Assembly: GCA_963762965.1 (NCBI GenBank)
Contig: CAVXME010000001.1
Span: forward strand, 3,038,001-3,102,000
Source of the DNA: DATBAX01 sp963762965
GTDB lineage: Bacteria; Acidobacteriota; Terriglobia; Terriglobales; Acidobacteriaceae
Length of the DNA stretch: 64,000 bases
Direction of reading: 5' to 3'
Notes under the pieces: model-generated
What the model was told of the DNA's origin: nothing
The model's input: the letters and a program-made list of their open reading frames with translations, nothing else
Databases searched by the model: none
Made by a program: the position numbers and the translations under genes
Part shown: in pieces, positions 1 to 8,263 of the stretch
How the letters are laid out: each line of letters opens with the position of its first letter
Position numbering within the stretch: the first letter of the stretch is position 1

Positions 1-40
1 TATCCGAGAGGATGCGGGCATTTTTTTGTTTATAACCCTT

Positions 41-334
41 GTCATCCTGAGCGAAGCGGAAATTGCGCAGAGCGCAGTTTCCGCGCAGTCGAAGGATCCC
101 TACACCCTCACGGGAACTCGGCGAACTGGTCTCGCTGGTATCAGAACCGGCCGATGAAAAGCATATCGGGAATAGGGGTGCTTCGACTCCGGATGAGCGG
201 TTTTCAACCGCTCATCCTCCGCTCAGCATGACAAGCTTCTATTGTTTTGGGACGACGAACGTTGTAGCTCTTTGCTGGGGATTCATTCCCGATCTCATCC
301 TTCGCTCACACAGAGCGTTCGCTCAGGATGACAG
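41..334. repeat. Cluster of three GTCATCCTGAGCG-type palindromic repeats
   Basis: This stretch has no credible gene. It carries three versions of one intergenic element. The first (about 41-109) begins GTCATCCTGAGCGAAGCG and ends near CGAAGGATCCCTAC, with an internal hairpin built on GGAAATTGCGC/GCAGTTTCC. The second (about 191-235) and third (about 292-334) lie in the opposite orientation, reading CTCATCC...GCTCAGCATGACA and CTCATCCTTCGCTC...TCAGGATGACA. A fourth copy is at about 62138-62202. The short open frames across this region are made of repeat sequence and are not called as genes. Confidence 0.7.
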
Positions 335-1519
335 TGGGGTGGGATGCAATGCACTCATCAGAGTTTCCGCAAAAATCCTCGGCATGCGGCGATAGGTCTG
401 ACGCTTCAAGTCCTGATATCCCTGGGTTCCGGCGAAAAGACTGCACATCAATTCGCGGAAGCTGGCGCTGTAGGCGGTGAACTGGATCATACGATCGAGG
501 ACGCCGCTGCCCAGCCAGCGTCCGCTGTAGAAGCGGTCGGCGATGCGGGCGGCCCGTTCCAGTTCCGGGAGGAAATCCTGGCGGAGCAGAGAAGCGTAGG
601 ATTCAGGTCGGTCGGCAAGCAGCGCTTGAGAAATTAACTCCGCCGATCGCATAGCGTAGTAAAGTCCCTCCCCGGTGATAGGATCGACGAAACCCGCCGC
701 GTCGCCAATCATTGCCCAGCCCTCGCCGTTTACCGCCGCTTCCCGCAAAGTTTCCGGACGCAGCGATGGCAACACATGAGCATAGAATTTCGCGCCCTCG
801 AAACTCAATCCCAGCTGCGGCAGCGAGTCTTCTAGGAGACGCCGCAAATCCGCCGTGCTCTTATTCGGAAGTTTGCCGCAGATGCCCGCTGAGAAATGGT
901 CCACGCGGGGGAATATCCAGATGTAGCCTTGCAGGCCACGCAGGAATTGAATTTGGGCGACCTGGCTTTTGCCAGGAATGTAATATCCGGCTGCAACCAG
1001 CATGTCTTCGGGAGCAAACGGCTGGCAGAACTGTTTGCGGAAGGCATTGCGCGCGCCGGTGGCAATCACAATGTAGGAAGCATCGAAGGAGTTCGTATTG
1101 GACTGCAGCTCCCAATTTCCCGGAGTGCCATCAATACGAGTCACGCGATCATGGATGACTTCTACACCGGCCTCTTGCGCTCTTTGCAGCAGCAATCCAT
1201 TGAGCACCTGGCGGGAAAAAATAGCGATGGGTTGATCAAGATGGAATGAGACCCGGCGTCCGGAGGGAGCGATCAGTTCGCATTCGTCGATCCATTTGCG
1301 TTCGACTTCGGCGTCGCGCAGGAATGGCCACTCGACGAGGGCTTTATGAGTGATGCCGCCGCCGCAGGGTTTTTCCCAGGCAAGCTTTTCATCGAATAGA
1401 AGGACTTTGCGTCCGGCGCGGGCGAGATTTGCAGCGGCGAGGGCTCCCGCGGGACCGCCGCCGATGATCGCAATGGAATGTGCAGAAGTCACTTCAGAAG
1501 AAGTTTGCGGGAAGGACAC
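323..1519 (-). CDS. Geranylgeranyl reductase-family FAD-dependent oxidoreductase
   Basis: A flavoprotein of 398 residues. A dinucleotide-binding GGGPAG motif lies near residues 20-25. A second FAD contact, AMIGDAAGFVDPITGEG, lies in the C-terminal half, as in the geranylgeranyl reductase/p-hydroxybenzoate hydroxylase fold. The KPCGGGI motif after the first beta-alpha unit is typical of the geranylgeranyl-reductase branch. Members reduce isoprenoid chains of quinones or lipids, but some have other oxidoreductase roles, so the substrate is not known. The assumed start is a GTG at 1519 without a convincing Shine-Dalgarno, and a GTG nine codons in is an alternative. It stands alone, with the small membrane protein gene upstream on the same strand. 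Confidence 0.8.
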   Translation of the reverse strand: MSFPQTSSEVTSAHSIAIIGGGPAGALAAANLARAGRKVLLFDEKLAWEKPCGGGITHKALVEWPFLRDAEVERKWIDECELIAPSGRRVSFHLDQPIAIFSRQVLNGLLLQRAQEAGVEVIHDRVTRIDGTPGNWELQSNTNSFDASYIVIATGARNAFRKQFCQPFAPEDMLVAAGYYIPGKSQVAQIQFLRGLQGYIWIFPRVDHFSAGICGKLPNKSTADLRRLLEDSLPQLGLSFEGAKFYAHVLPSLRPETLREAAVNGEGWAMIGDAAGFVDPITGEGLYYAMRSAELISQALLADRPESYASLLRQDFLPELERAARIADRFYSGRWLGSGVLDRMIQFTAYSASFRELMCSLFAGTQGYQDLKRQTYRRMPRIFAETLMSALHPTPLSS

Positions 1520-1627
1520 GCACTACGCAACAAGAATCAGGAGTGGGGAAATTGATTTGAATACAAGTCCGCTTGGCGGGATTGGTTGCGATCCCGCTCG
1601 TCAGCGAACTCACCCGAAGGCCGAGTC

Positions 1628-1903
1628 TTATTCGGCCTGGCTCAGACCCTGATAGATGGCGATGCCGGCAATGGCCAGGATCAACACGCCTGAGGCAGCG
1701 CCCAGCCAGCGAACGTATGGGCTGATCTTGTGCACCTTGTTCAGGAGTTCGGTCTGGTCCTTTTCCATCTGCGACGCGGAGTCGCCGAGGAAGAGCTGAT
1801 CGTCCTCCTGCATGGTGAGGGTGCTGCGGTAGATGAGAAGAATAACCAGGAGAGTGGTGATCACTCCCCAGACCACTAAAGGCCAAAACAAAATCGTCAT
1901 CAT
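1628..1903 (-). CDS. Small two-helix membrane protein of unknown function
   Basis: A 91-residue protein with a hydrophobic segment at about residues 3-23, a charged middle (QEDDQLFLGDS..EKDQTELLNK) and a second membrane helix near the C-terminus (about residues 66-84), which suggests a hairpin membrane protein. The ATG at 1903 is preferred because GAGGTGA lies five bases upstream; a GTG at 1912 would put that site inside the gene. I do not recognise a family. Its length and topology resemble acidobacterial conserved hypotheticals. It lies about 110 bp upstream of the flavoprotein gene on the same strand and could share its transcript. Confidence 0.65.
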   Translation of the reverse strand: MMTILFWPLVVWGVITTLLVILLIYRSTLTMQEDDQLFLGDSASQMEKDQTELLNKVHKISPYVRWLGAASGVLILAIAGIAIYQGLSQAE

Positions 1904-2144
1904 TGAAGTCACCTCGGCACGAATGAGTGCGGGTCCCGAGGATCCTTGCCTATGAACGCCGGTACAGGCCGAAATCCGGCGACTGGGTAGGGTCCCAATG
2001 GCGAATTATAGCGCGGAAATGGCCGGTTTGCGGCCAATGTTTTTGGCCGAACCTTTACCGCTTGGGGACTCATCTAAGTAATGGCAGGGCTTGATAAAAC
2101 TGGCTCAGGCAAGGTTTTGCTGTCAGAGTTGAACCGGGCTTTGT

Positions 2145-2150
2145 TATAAT
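2145..2150 (+). promoter_or_regulatory. Probable -10 box for the A-type Fe-S carrier gene
   Basis: A perfect TATAAT lies 30 bases before the ATG of the Fe-S carrier gene. No good -35 hexamer is present at 16-18 bp spacing, so the call rests on the -10 match and position only. It also argues against the upstream TTG at 2150 as start codon, because that TTG overlaps the box. Confidence 0.4.
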
Positions 2151-2179
2151 TGCAGCATATTAGTTTCAAGGAGATACCA

Positions 2180-2569
2180 ATGGCCACGAGCACCACGATT
2201 TCGAACCCCACCACAGCGGCTCCGGAAGTGAAAACCAAGACGGCGCCCATTACCCTGACCTCGAATGCGGTCACCAAGGTACGGGAGATCATGTCGCAGC
2301 AGAACCCGGTTCCCGCCGGATTGCGCGTGGGAGTCGTGGGCGGCGGTTGCTCTGGCTTCTCCTATTCCATGTCGTTCGAGAATGCTCCCGGCATGATGGA
2401 CAAGACTTTTGACATGGACGGATTGAAAGTCTATGTGGATGCGACTTCGGTCATGTATCTCAATGGTTGCATCGTGGACTATGTCGAAACCCTGGAAGGC
2501 GCGGGCTTCAAGTTCGAGAATCCGAACGTGAAGAGCACCTGTGGCTGCGGATCTTCGTTTAGCGTGTAA
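2180..2569 (+). CDS. A-type iron-sulfur cluster carrier (HesB/IscA/ErpA family)
   Basis: A 129-residue protein that is an A-type scaffold/carrier delivering Fe-S clusters to apoproteins. The three conserved cysteines are visible: GGGCSGFSYS in the middle and STCGCGSSFSV at the C-terminus (C-x(n)-CGC). The first 25 residues are Ser/Thr/Ala-rich and lie outside the family core of about 105 residues. The ATG at 2180 is chosen because AAGGAGAT precedes it at good spacing. The gene is monocistronic, with its own -10 box upstream and a strong hairpin terminator downstream. It could be named erpA, iscA or sufA; sequence alone does not separate these. Confidence 0.9.
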   Translation: MATSTTISNPTTAAPEVKTKTAPITLTSNAVTKVREIMSQQNPVPAGLRVGVVGGGCSGFSYSMSFENAPGMMDKTFDMDGLKVYVDATSVMYLNGCIVDYVETLEGAGFKFENPNVKSTCGCGSSFSV

Positions 2570-2596
2570 GTCTTCTGGATCGAGTTTTGAAGAATC

Positions 2597-2635
2597 AAAA
2601 GCCCCATCGTTCTGCGATGGGGCTTTTCTGTTTTC
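2597..2635. terminator. Bidirectional Rho-independent terminator
   Basis: A perfect 9-bp stem GCCCCATCG/CGATGGGGC (2601-2609 and 2615-2623) with loop TTCTG is flanked by AAAA on the left and TTTT on the right. It can therefore terminate the Fe-S carrier gene on the plus strand and the pilus operon arriving from the minus strand. Confidence 0.85.
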
Positions 2636-2648
2636 GCACCTGCCTTAA

Positions 2649-3563
2649 CTATTGATTATCAGAGTCTGGCGGGGTGGGAGCCGGGGGTGCTGCTGGTGGA
2701 GCGGGCTGATTGGAAATTCCACCGTTTCCGTTATTCAAGCCAGAACCCGGTTGCCCCGTCCCCGGTTGACCGGCGCCGGGTTGAGTGGCGACGTTCAATG
2801 GCGGTTGATTGGGGGTCATGAGCAAACCACCACGATCGGTGCTGGGATCGTAGATGAATTGCCACTGATTGTAGTGGTCTTTCTTGTTGAAGGACCGGAT
2901 GCTGGCAGCTTTGCTGGCGCTAGCGACTCCCACGATCGGGCCTCCGCCGAAAACCTGACCGATGGGGTTGCCGGAAGCGCCGCTCTGGGCGCTCGGAATG
3001 GCGGGATTCGTGCCAGAGTCCGAGTCTGCGGAGTCGGCATCCGCCGCATTCTGGCCGGCTGGCGAGGATCCCGGTTGAGCGGCAGCTGCTGCGGCGGCTA
3101 CGGCAGCGCCGATGCTTTGTCCGTTCTGGGGAGTGATGCCGGCACTTGTGGCCAGTGCGTTAAGCGCCGGGCTTCCCCCCTGAAGTCCGGCCCCGAACGA
3201 CATTTGCACTTCGCCTTGATGCAATAGCTTGAAATCCCGTTCTTGCCCGGTCTTGGGGTCCCGGTTCATGGGGTCTTTGTAGCGTTTGCGCAGGAAGCGA
3301 ATGGTGTTGGTGCTCTCCAGGTCCTCGATGCGAGTGGGGTATCTGTTGAATTTCTTGTAATAGGCGCGCACCGCGCGGGAATATTGCACGCCGCGGTGGA
3401 TCAACTCCTCTTCGCGGTCGCGCTTGATTTGTTGCGTCAGGCTGGGGACGATGGCGGCGGCGAAGATGGTCAACAGCGCCACGACCAAAAGAAGGGTAAG
3501 CAGAATGTAGCCCTGTTGGGAGCGGTGGCGGTTCAGGCGCGGAGATTGCGATTTGCGGAACAT
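2649..3563 (-). CDS. Type II secretion/type IV pilus pseudopilin-like protein with Gly/Ala/Pro-rich tail
   Basis: A protein of 304 residues from the ATG at 3563 (an ATG 11 codons upstream is possible). The N-terminus is basic, then Gly and a hydrophobic helix (GYILLTLLLVVALLTIFAAA), which resembles a prepilin leader and pilin helix, although the usual Glu at +5 is Thr. A GspG-like region follows (AVRAYYKKFNRYPTRIEDLE, KRYKDPMNRDP), and then a long low-complexity Ala/Gly/Ser/Pro region with repeats such as GAGQPGTGQPGSG. It is the last gene of the pil operon, about 120 bp after the PilP-like gene. It is probably a minor pseudopilin or a pilus-associated scaffold. The tail is unusual for the family. 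Confidence 0.7.
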   Translation of the reverse strand: MFRKSQSPRLNRHRSQQGYILLTLLLVVALLTIFAAAIVPSLTQQIKRDREEELIHRGVQYSRAVRAYYKKFNRYPTRIEDLESTNTIRFLRKRYKDPMNRDPKTGQERDFKLLHQGEVQMSFGAGLQGGSPALNALATSAGITPQNGQSIGAAVAAAAAAAQPGSSPAGQNAADADSADSDSGTNPAIPSAQSGASGNPIGQVFGGGPIVGVASASKAASIRSFNKKDHYNQWQFIYDPSTDRGGLLMTPNQPPLNVATQPGAGQPGTGQPGSGLNNGNGGISNQPAPPAAPPAPTPPDSDNQ

Positions 3564-3576
3564 AGGATTAGAGGGG

Positions 3577-3672
3577 TGAGTGCTAGCACTCAGCATTCAG
3601 CACTCGGCACTCAGCCCTTCCGGCTTTGATCGATTTATCACAAATGCCCCAAGGGCTGAATGCTGAATGCTC
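3577..3672. repeat. TGAGTGC/TGAATGC short tandem repeats
   Basis: The gap between the last two pil genes contains clustered degenerate heptamers on both strands: GCTAGCACTCAGCATTCAGC and CACTCGGCACTCAGCC at 3577-3618, and GCTGAATGCTGAATGC at about 3656-3671. They can form alternative hairpins. The function is unknown; the stretch does not look like coding sequence. Confidence 0.5.
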
Positions 3673-3683
3673 TTTCATCCTCC

Positions 3684-4286
3684 CTACTGATTCTGCGTCA
3701 ACTGTATACTCTGCCGGTTATTGGTTTGCACATCTTCAATCTCCACTGCCATCGCAGAGATACGCATGACCTTATAGCGGCGATCGACAATATCGCCTTC
3801 ATGCGCAATGAACACGTCGTCATCCTTCTTCAGGAAGACTTTCTTGAGCTCCCCTGGCTTGCTGGCGAAACCGAAAAATATAACGTTGATCGGCGGCGGT
3901 GGGGGTGGTGGCGGCGGACCGGTTGCTTCCACGACTTTCGGTTTATCGGTGTTGGGGCGGGCGAGGGCCACCGGAATTTCCGCTTCGGCCCGGAAGATAT
4001 TTCGTCCCGTGCCGCTGTACTTGGTGTCTTCGCTGATTCTTAGCCAGTCATAACGCAAGCTGGGATCGAGAGACCGCTCTGGCGCGGCTTTCTTGCCGCC
4101 GGACTTGGGACGCGCTACCGCTCTTGGGGCAGGGACAACGGTGGCAGCCGCAGGCGTTGAAGCCGCAGCCGAGGACGACGGCGTACCGTTCAAAACCATC
4201 ACCCAGTAGCCCACCGACGCGGCCGCCAACACCATCAGCACGATGGCGATGATGAGCTTGTTGCGGTCTTCGGCTCCGACTTTCAT
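3684..4286 (-). CDS. PilP-like pilus assembly protein
   Basis: A 200-residue protein with a cytoplasmic stub, one membrane helix (about residues 11-28), an Ala/Pro-rich linker, a run of eight prolines (around residue 130), and a C-terminal small beta domain (INVIFFGFASKPGELKKVFL, HEGDIVDRRYKVMRI). The layout matches the inner-membrane lipoprotein/clamp components PilP and GspC that couple the PilMNO platform to the secretin, but there is no lipobox. It follows pilO by 20 bp and is clearly in the same operon. The assignment is by position and architecture, not by a diagnostic motif. Confidence 0.65.
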   Translation of the reverse strand: MKVGAEDRNKLIIAIVLMVLAAASVGYWVMVLNGTPSSSAAASTPAAATVVPAPRAVARPKSGGKKAAPERSLDPSLRYDWLRISEDTKYSGTGRNIFRAEAEIPVALARPNTDKPKVVEATGPPPPPPPPPINVIFFGFASKPGELKKVFLKKDDDVFIAHEGDIVDRRYKVMRISAMAVEIEDVQTNNRQSIQLTQNQ

Positions 4287-4306
4287 GGCTATAACCGGTG
4301 AATCAC

Positions 4307-4873
4307 TTAAGCGCCCGTTTTCAGATAGGTTTCCAGCTTCATGGTCACGCGGATCGTGCCCGCCTGCTCGCCGCCCAATTCCACGCTGTCGACCAAAAAG
4401 AACAATTGGTTTCGCTCCAACGCATTGACGAATTTCATCATGGGAAGGTAGTCGCCCGCCAATTCTGCTTCGATCAGCACTTGCTGCAATCCGACCGCTT
4501 CCTCCGGCCTGATCTCGTTGGAGTTCTCGCTGCCTTTTTGGGTGTACCGTATGCCGCCGATTCTCACGCCGGTTTCTTTGGCCAGCCGGTTCAAGTCGCC
4601 GGAAATCGCCGAGTCTTCGGCGGGCAGCCGTTCCTTATAAAAGCTGTCGATCTGTTGTTGCGCCAGCGGGATCTTCTTGTCCAGTCCTTGCAGCGGTTCG
4701 ACGACGCGAGTTTTCCGTTGGAATTCGGTGGCCCGCTGGATCATTTCCTGGGTGCGGGATTGCTGCGACCCAACCAGGGGCGAAAAAAGCAGGACGACGA
4801 GAGCCACATCCAGAAGCACGATGCCGGCAATGGCAATCTTGAGTTTGTCACGGGTTTGTCGCAGATCGGGCAT
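4307..4873 (-). CDS. pilO: Type IV pilus inner-membrane protein PilO
   Basis: A 188-residue bitopic protein with one membrane helix near residues 12-31, a coiled-coil-like region (residues 35-80, including QQSRTQEMIQRATEFQRK) and a C-terminal ferredoxin-like fold with EAELAGDYLPMMKFVNALER. It pairs with PilN to form the inner-membrane alignment complex. Its ATG overlaps the pilN stop codon (TAATG), implying translational coupling. The size fits the family. Confidence 0.8.
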   Translation of the reverse strand: MPDLRQTRDKLKIAIAGIVLLDVALVVLLFSPLVGSQQSRTQEMIQRATEFQRKTRVVEPLQGLDKKIPLAQQQIDSFYKERLPAEDSAISGDLNRLAKETGVRIGGIRYTQKGSENSNEIRPEEAVGLQQVLIEAELAGDYLPMMKFVNALERNQLFFLVDSVELGGEQAGTIRVTMKLETYLKTGA

Positions 4874-5475
4874 TATTGCGATCCTCCATGGCCCACACCG
4901 CTCTCCATCGCCGGAACATAAAACGCGCTGATGCTGAACTGGACGGTGTCTGGCTGTCCTTGTCCGAGCTCGGCCCTCTCTTCATCAATCTGGGTGCGAT
5001 GGAAGCGCTGCGAATTTTCCATCTTGCGCACCAGTTCCAGAGCGTGGTCTCGCGAATCGCCGGCGACGACCAGCTTGATTTCCAATTGGTTGTCCGGGGC
5101 CATTTCCGGATGAATAGACACCACGTGCAAATGGGCCGGCATCACCCGTTCCAGATCTTCAAAAACCTTGGTCCAGGAGAATGCTTTACGCTCGAAAAGA
5201 TCGTTGAGAAACGCGGAGCGGTCACGCGTGCTGCGATTCTGCGGCAGATTTAGCATCGCCTGATCGTTGGCCTGTTCCTGGTCAAGCTTGGCGATCTTCG
5301 CCTCATATTTGTGGATGGTCTCGCGGTCTTTGCTGGCGTTCAGCCATCCCATCACGGTATAGCCGAGGAGCAATAAGCTCAGCAAGCTGAGCACGGCCAG
5401 CCCTCCGCCCCAGCGCACCCAAAACTGGCGCAAATCCTCATAGGGATGAGTCCCGAGATTGATCTCTACGCGCAT
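4873..5475 (-). CDS. pilN: Type IV pilus inner-membrane protein PilN
   Basis: A 200-residue protein starting MRVEINLGTHPYED. The conserved N-terminal INL(N/G) peptide is the segment that binds the PilM groove. One membrane helix follows at about residues 21-43, then a coiled-coil (ETIHKYEAKIAKLDQEQAND) and a periplasmic domain. The frame is open further upstream, but those residues would lie inside pilM and destroy the INL terminus, so the ATG at 5475 is chosen. It begins one base after the pilM stop. Confidence 0.82.
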   Translation of the reverse strand: MRVEINLGTHPYEDLRQFWVRWGGGLAVLSLLSLLLLGYTVMGWLNASKDRETIHKYEAKIAKLDQEQANDQAMLNLPQNRSTRDRSAFLNDLFERKAFSWTKVFEDLERVMPAHLHVVSIHPEMAPDNQLEIKLVVAGDSRDHALELVRKMENSQRFHRTQIDEERAELGQGQPDTVQFSISAFYVPAMESGVGHGGSQ

Positions 5476-5476
5476 A

Positions 5477-6373
5477 TCAGGAAAGCAGGGCCCCCACCAC
5501 CCCAGCCATTCGCCACTTGGGGATCGAGCCAAAAGTTGATCCCAACTGCGAGGAGTCGACCAGGTCACGTACCGCCGCGCCGGTCTGAGCGCGTAGCGCA
5601 GGCGCCGCAGTCCCTGAGTCGGACAAGCCCGCCACGAAAATCTGCTCGATGTTCAAATGATAAGTGTCCTGGAAGAAGACAACCGAGGGATAGACGTCTT
5701 CGGCAAGTTGATCCCCGGTGATGGTCACGCCGCGGGTGTTTTCCAGGGTGCGAAACAGCAGCAATTCCTGTTTGTCGAGAATGGCAATGCTGGTGGTGCG
5801 CGTGTCCACTTTTACGACCAGCGTCGGCCGGCTGCCTTCGGCTGCACCCAACGCCGCCAGCATGGACGGCATGACCACTCCCGGACTGTAGCCGGCATCG
5901 CGAAAGGCGGATTCGTAGTCTTCGATTACGCTGGTCAGCGCCACCGCGGCGATGACTCGAATTCCCGTGCTCGAAGGCTGGGCCTGGTAGGAGACTTGCG
6001 CCTTCTCCACGTCAAACGGTAATGACTTCTTCAACCGGAAACGGACCACACTTTCGGCTTCATGCCGTTTTGTGGGAAGAGCTTCGAAGTCAAGCAGAAC
6101 CACGCGGACCGCGGCGTCCGGCAGTACGGCAATGACATCGCGCGAACGGCCGCTGACGCTGTCCAGAATCTCGCGCAGGGTTGCGAAAACCGATCGGCGT
6201 TCCCGCAGGTTCGCTTCCATCAAATCGGGGACCACGCAACCAGGGGGCAATTCGTGGGTGGCGCACATCTCGACGATGCCGCCTTTTTCCGCAATGCGTC
6301 CGGCAATGACGCGGTCGGCGGCAATCTCGCAGGCCACTCTTGGCCGGGATCCCGAATTGAAGTTCTGACTCAT
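5477..6373 (-). CDS. pilM: Type IV pilus assembly ATPase-fold protein PilM
   Basis: A 298-residue actin/FtsA-like protein. PilM is cytoplasmic, binds the N-terminus of PilN and links the motor ATPases to the inner-membrane platform. Supporting segments are FRLKKSLPFDVEKAQVSYQ (a typical PilM region), MPSMLAALGAAEG, and the phosphate-binding-like VVKVDTRTTSIAIL. Its position directly before pilN and pilO confirms the role. It is shorter than the usual roughly 350 residues; the start of the fold (RPRVACEIAADRV) is present but compact. Confidence 0.8.
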   Translation of the reverse strand: MSQNFNSGSRPRVACEIAADRVIAGRIAEKGGIVEMCATHELPPGCVVPDLMEANLRERRSVFATLREILDSVSGRSRDVIAVLPDAAVRVVLLDFEALPTKRHEAESVVRFRLKKSLPFDVEKAQVSYQAQPSSTGIRVIAAVALTSVIEDYESAFRDAGYSPGVVMPSMLAALGAAEGSRPTLVVKVDTRTTSIAILDKQELLLFRTLENTRGVTITGDQLAEDVYPSVVFFQDTYHLNIEQIFVAGLSDSGTAAPALRAQTGAAVRDLVDSSQLGSTFGSIPKWRMAGVVGALLS

Positions 6374-6531
6374 AAATCAAGGCCGCCGGGCGGCTATGTC
6401 TCTAGCTAATTTCGTGGTCACTCTTTAAATCAAACCCTGTATGGCGAAGAAACGCAATACCTGGAAGGGCACCACTTGCCATTGGCCGAAAGTCCGGCGT
6501 GGGGCATGAGATCACGGTTCGCGCCGGACGC

Positions 6532-8214
6532 TTAACGCATGCTCTCGATAAATGTGACCTTGTTGATTTCCTTCAGCGTGGTCAAGCCTAGTCTCACTTT
6601 ATCCAATGCGGATTCACGCAGGAAACGCATGCCTTCTTCGCGGGCCGCTCGCCGGATTTCGGAAGTCGGCTTCTTCAGCAGAATCATCTCGCGAATACGA
6701 TCGCTCAAATCCAGCAATTCATGGATGGCAGTCCGCCCGCGGAACCCGGTGCCGGCGCATTCAATGCAGCCCTGTCCCTCATAGAACGCCACTTTGGACC
6801 ACTGGGTAGGATCAAGGCCGCTGGCTTCCAGCATCTCTGGTGGATAGTGTGTGGCAGTCCGGCAGGATTCGCAAATCAAGCGCACCAACCGCTGCGCCAG
6901 AATGCAATTCAGCGCGGAAACGAAGTTATAGGGTTCGACACCCATGTTCAGGAATCGACCGATGACGTCGACTACGTTGTTGGCGTGGACGGTGGTGAAT
7001 ACCAGGTGACCGGTCAGGGCGGACTGTATGGCGATCTGCGCGGTTTCGGTGTCGCGGATTTCGCCGACCATGATCTTGTCCGGGTCATGGCGCAGGATGG
7101 AACGCAGCCCGCGAGCAAAGGTCAGCCCTTTTTTCTCGTTGACTGGAATCTGGGTGATGCCGCGGATCTGGTATTCGACCGGATCTTCAATGGTGATGAT
7201 CTTGTCTTCGTCGGTCTTAATTTCGCTAAGTGCCGCGTAGAGCGTCGTCGTTTTGCCGCTGCCTGTAGGGCCCGTTACCAGCACCATGCCGTAAGGCTCG
7301 GCGATGTAGCGGCGGAACCGGCGCAGATCGTCGGGATCGAAACCCACCACGTCGAGGACGAGCTTGTGAAACTTTTCGCTCATCGACTCTTTGTCGAGCA
7401 CGCGCAACACAGCGTCCTCGCCGTGAATCGAAGGCATGATGGAAACGCGGAAGTCGATAGGGCGCTCGGGCTGTCCATACTTCACGCGGAAACGTCCGTC
7501 CTGCGGAACGCGCCGCTCGGAAATGTCGAGCTCGCTCATCACCTTGATGCGCGAAATGATCGTGGAATGGTGCTCTTTCGCGATCGGCGGCATAGCCTGC
7601 GTGAGCACGCCGTCAATACGAAACTTGATACAGACAGAATCATCGCGGGTCTCGATGTGAATATCACTGGCGCGCCGCTGGAGCGCGGTGAAAATCGTGG
7701 TATCCACCAGACGGATAATCGGGCTGATGTCACCTTGCGCGGTCAGGCGATCGATGGAAATGCTTTCGTCGTTGCCGGCTTCGTCTTCGCGGATCACGTC
7801 CAGAGTGAAACCTTCGCTGGCGTCTTCCAAAACGCGCTTGGATTGCTCGGTCTTCTTTAGGATTTCCGTGATCTGGGCCAGCGTGGAAACTTTGGTGACG
7901 ATGCGCTTGCTCAGCAGCAAGCTGATTTCGTCGATCATCATCAACTGGCTGGGATCGGCGATGGCAATGGCCAGGCGTCCATCCGCGGTTTCTTCCAGAG
8001 GGATGAAGTTGTAGCGGAACATCAGGTGGACAGGAATGTTCTTGAACAGATCGTGGTGGAGCTGGAAGTCATGCAGATCCACGAATTCGCAGCGATAGCG
8101 CCGCGCCACGTCCTGCGCTTTTGCCAGATCGCTGGTATGGGAAGCCGAAGGCGCAACCTGGCCTCCGTTTCCACCACTCACGACCACCGTTTTTTTATCC
8201 GGAACACTTGCCAT
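6532..8214 (-). CDS. pilB: Type IV pilus extension ATPase PilB (GspE family)
   Basis: A 560-residue hexameric ATPase that drives pilin polymerisation. An N-terminal MshEN-type domain covers residues 30-140. Walker A GPTGSGKT is at 315-322, an Asp box around 341-346 (TIEDPVEY), Walker B IMVGEIRD at 381-388, and a His box TGHLVFTTVHAN at 401-412. A zinc site of two CxxC pairs (CESC at 448-451, CIEC at 483-486) marks the PilB/GspE class rather than the retraction ATPase PilT. It follows pilC by 49 bp, and 158 bp separate it from pilM. No pilT is in the window. Confidence 0.93.
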   Translation of the reverse strand: MASVPDKKTVVVSGGNGGQVAPSASHTSDLAKAQDVARRYRCEFVDLHDFQLHHDLFKNIPVHLMFRYNFIPLEETADGRLAIAIADPSQLMMIDEISLLLSKRIVTKVSTLAQITEILKKTEQSKRVLEDASEGFTLDVIREDEAGNDESISIDRLTAQGDISPIIRLVDTTIFTALQRRASDIHIETRDDSVCIKFRIDGVLTQAMPPIAKEHHSTIISRIKVMSELDISERRVPQDGRFRVKYGQPERPIDFRVSIMPSIHGEDAVLRVLDKESMSEKFHKLVLDVVGFDPDDLRRFRRYIAEPYGMVLVTGPTGSGKTTTLYAALSEIKTDEDKIITIEDPVEYQIRGITQIPVNEKKGLTFARGLRSILRHDPDKIMVGEIRDTETAQIAIQSALTGHLVFTTVHANNVVDVIGRFLNMGVEPYNFVSALNCILAQRLVRLICESCRTATHYPPEMLEASGLDPTQWSKVAFYEGQGCIECAGTGFRGRTAIHELLDLSDRIREMILLKKPTSEIRRAAREEGMRFLRESALDKVRLGLTTLKEINKVTFIESMR

Positions 8215-8263
8215 TTTCCCAGCTACCTATCCAGGGGAGCGAATCTCTTTAGATGAATTTCCT

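Noticed and set aside
63..395. A 110-codon open frame at the left edge
   Set aside because: It is composed of the GTCATCCTGAGCG repeats and overlaps the end of the flavoprotein gene; no ribosome site and no protein-like composition.
6721..7860. A 379-codon open frame antisense to pilB
   Set aside because: It lies wholly opposite a well-supported ATPase gene and its translation has no domain; it is a consequence of GC-biased third positions.
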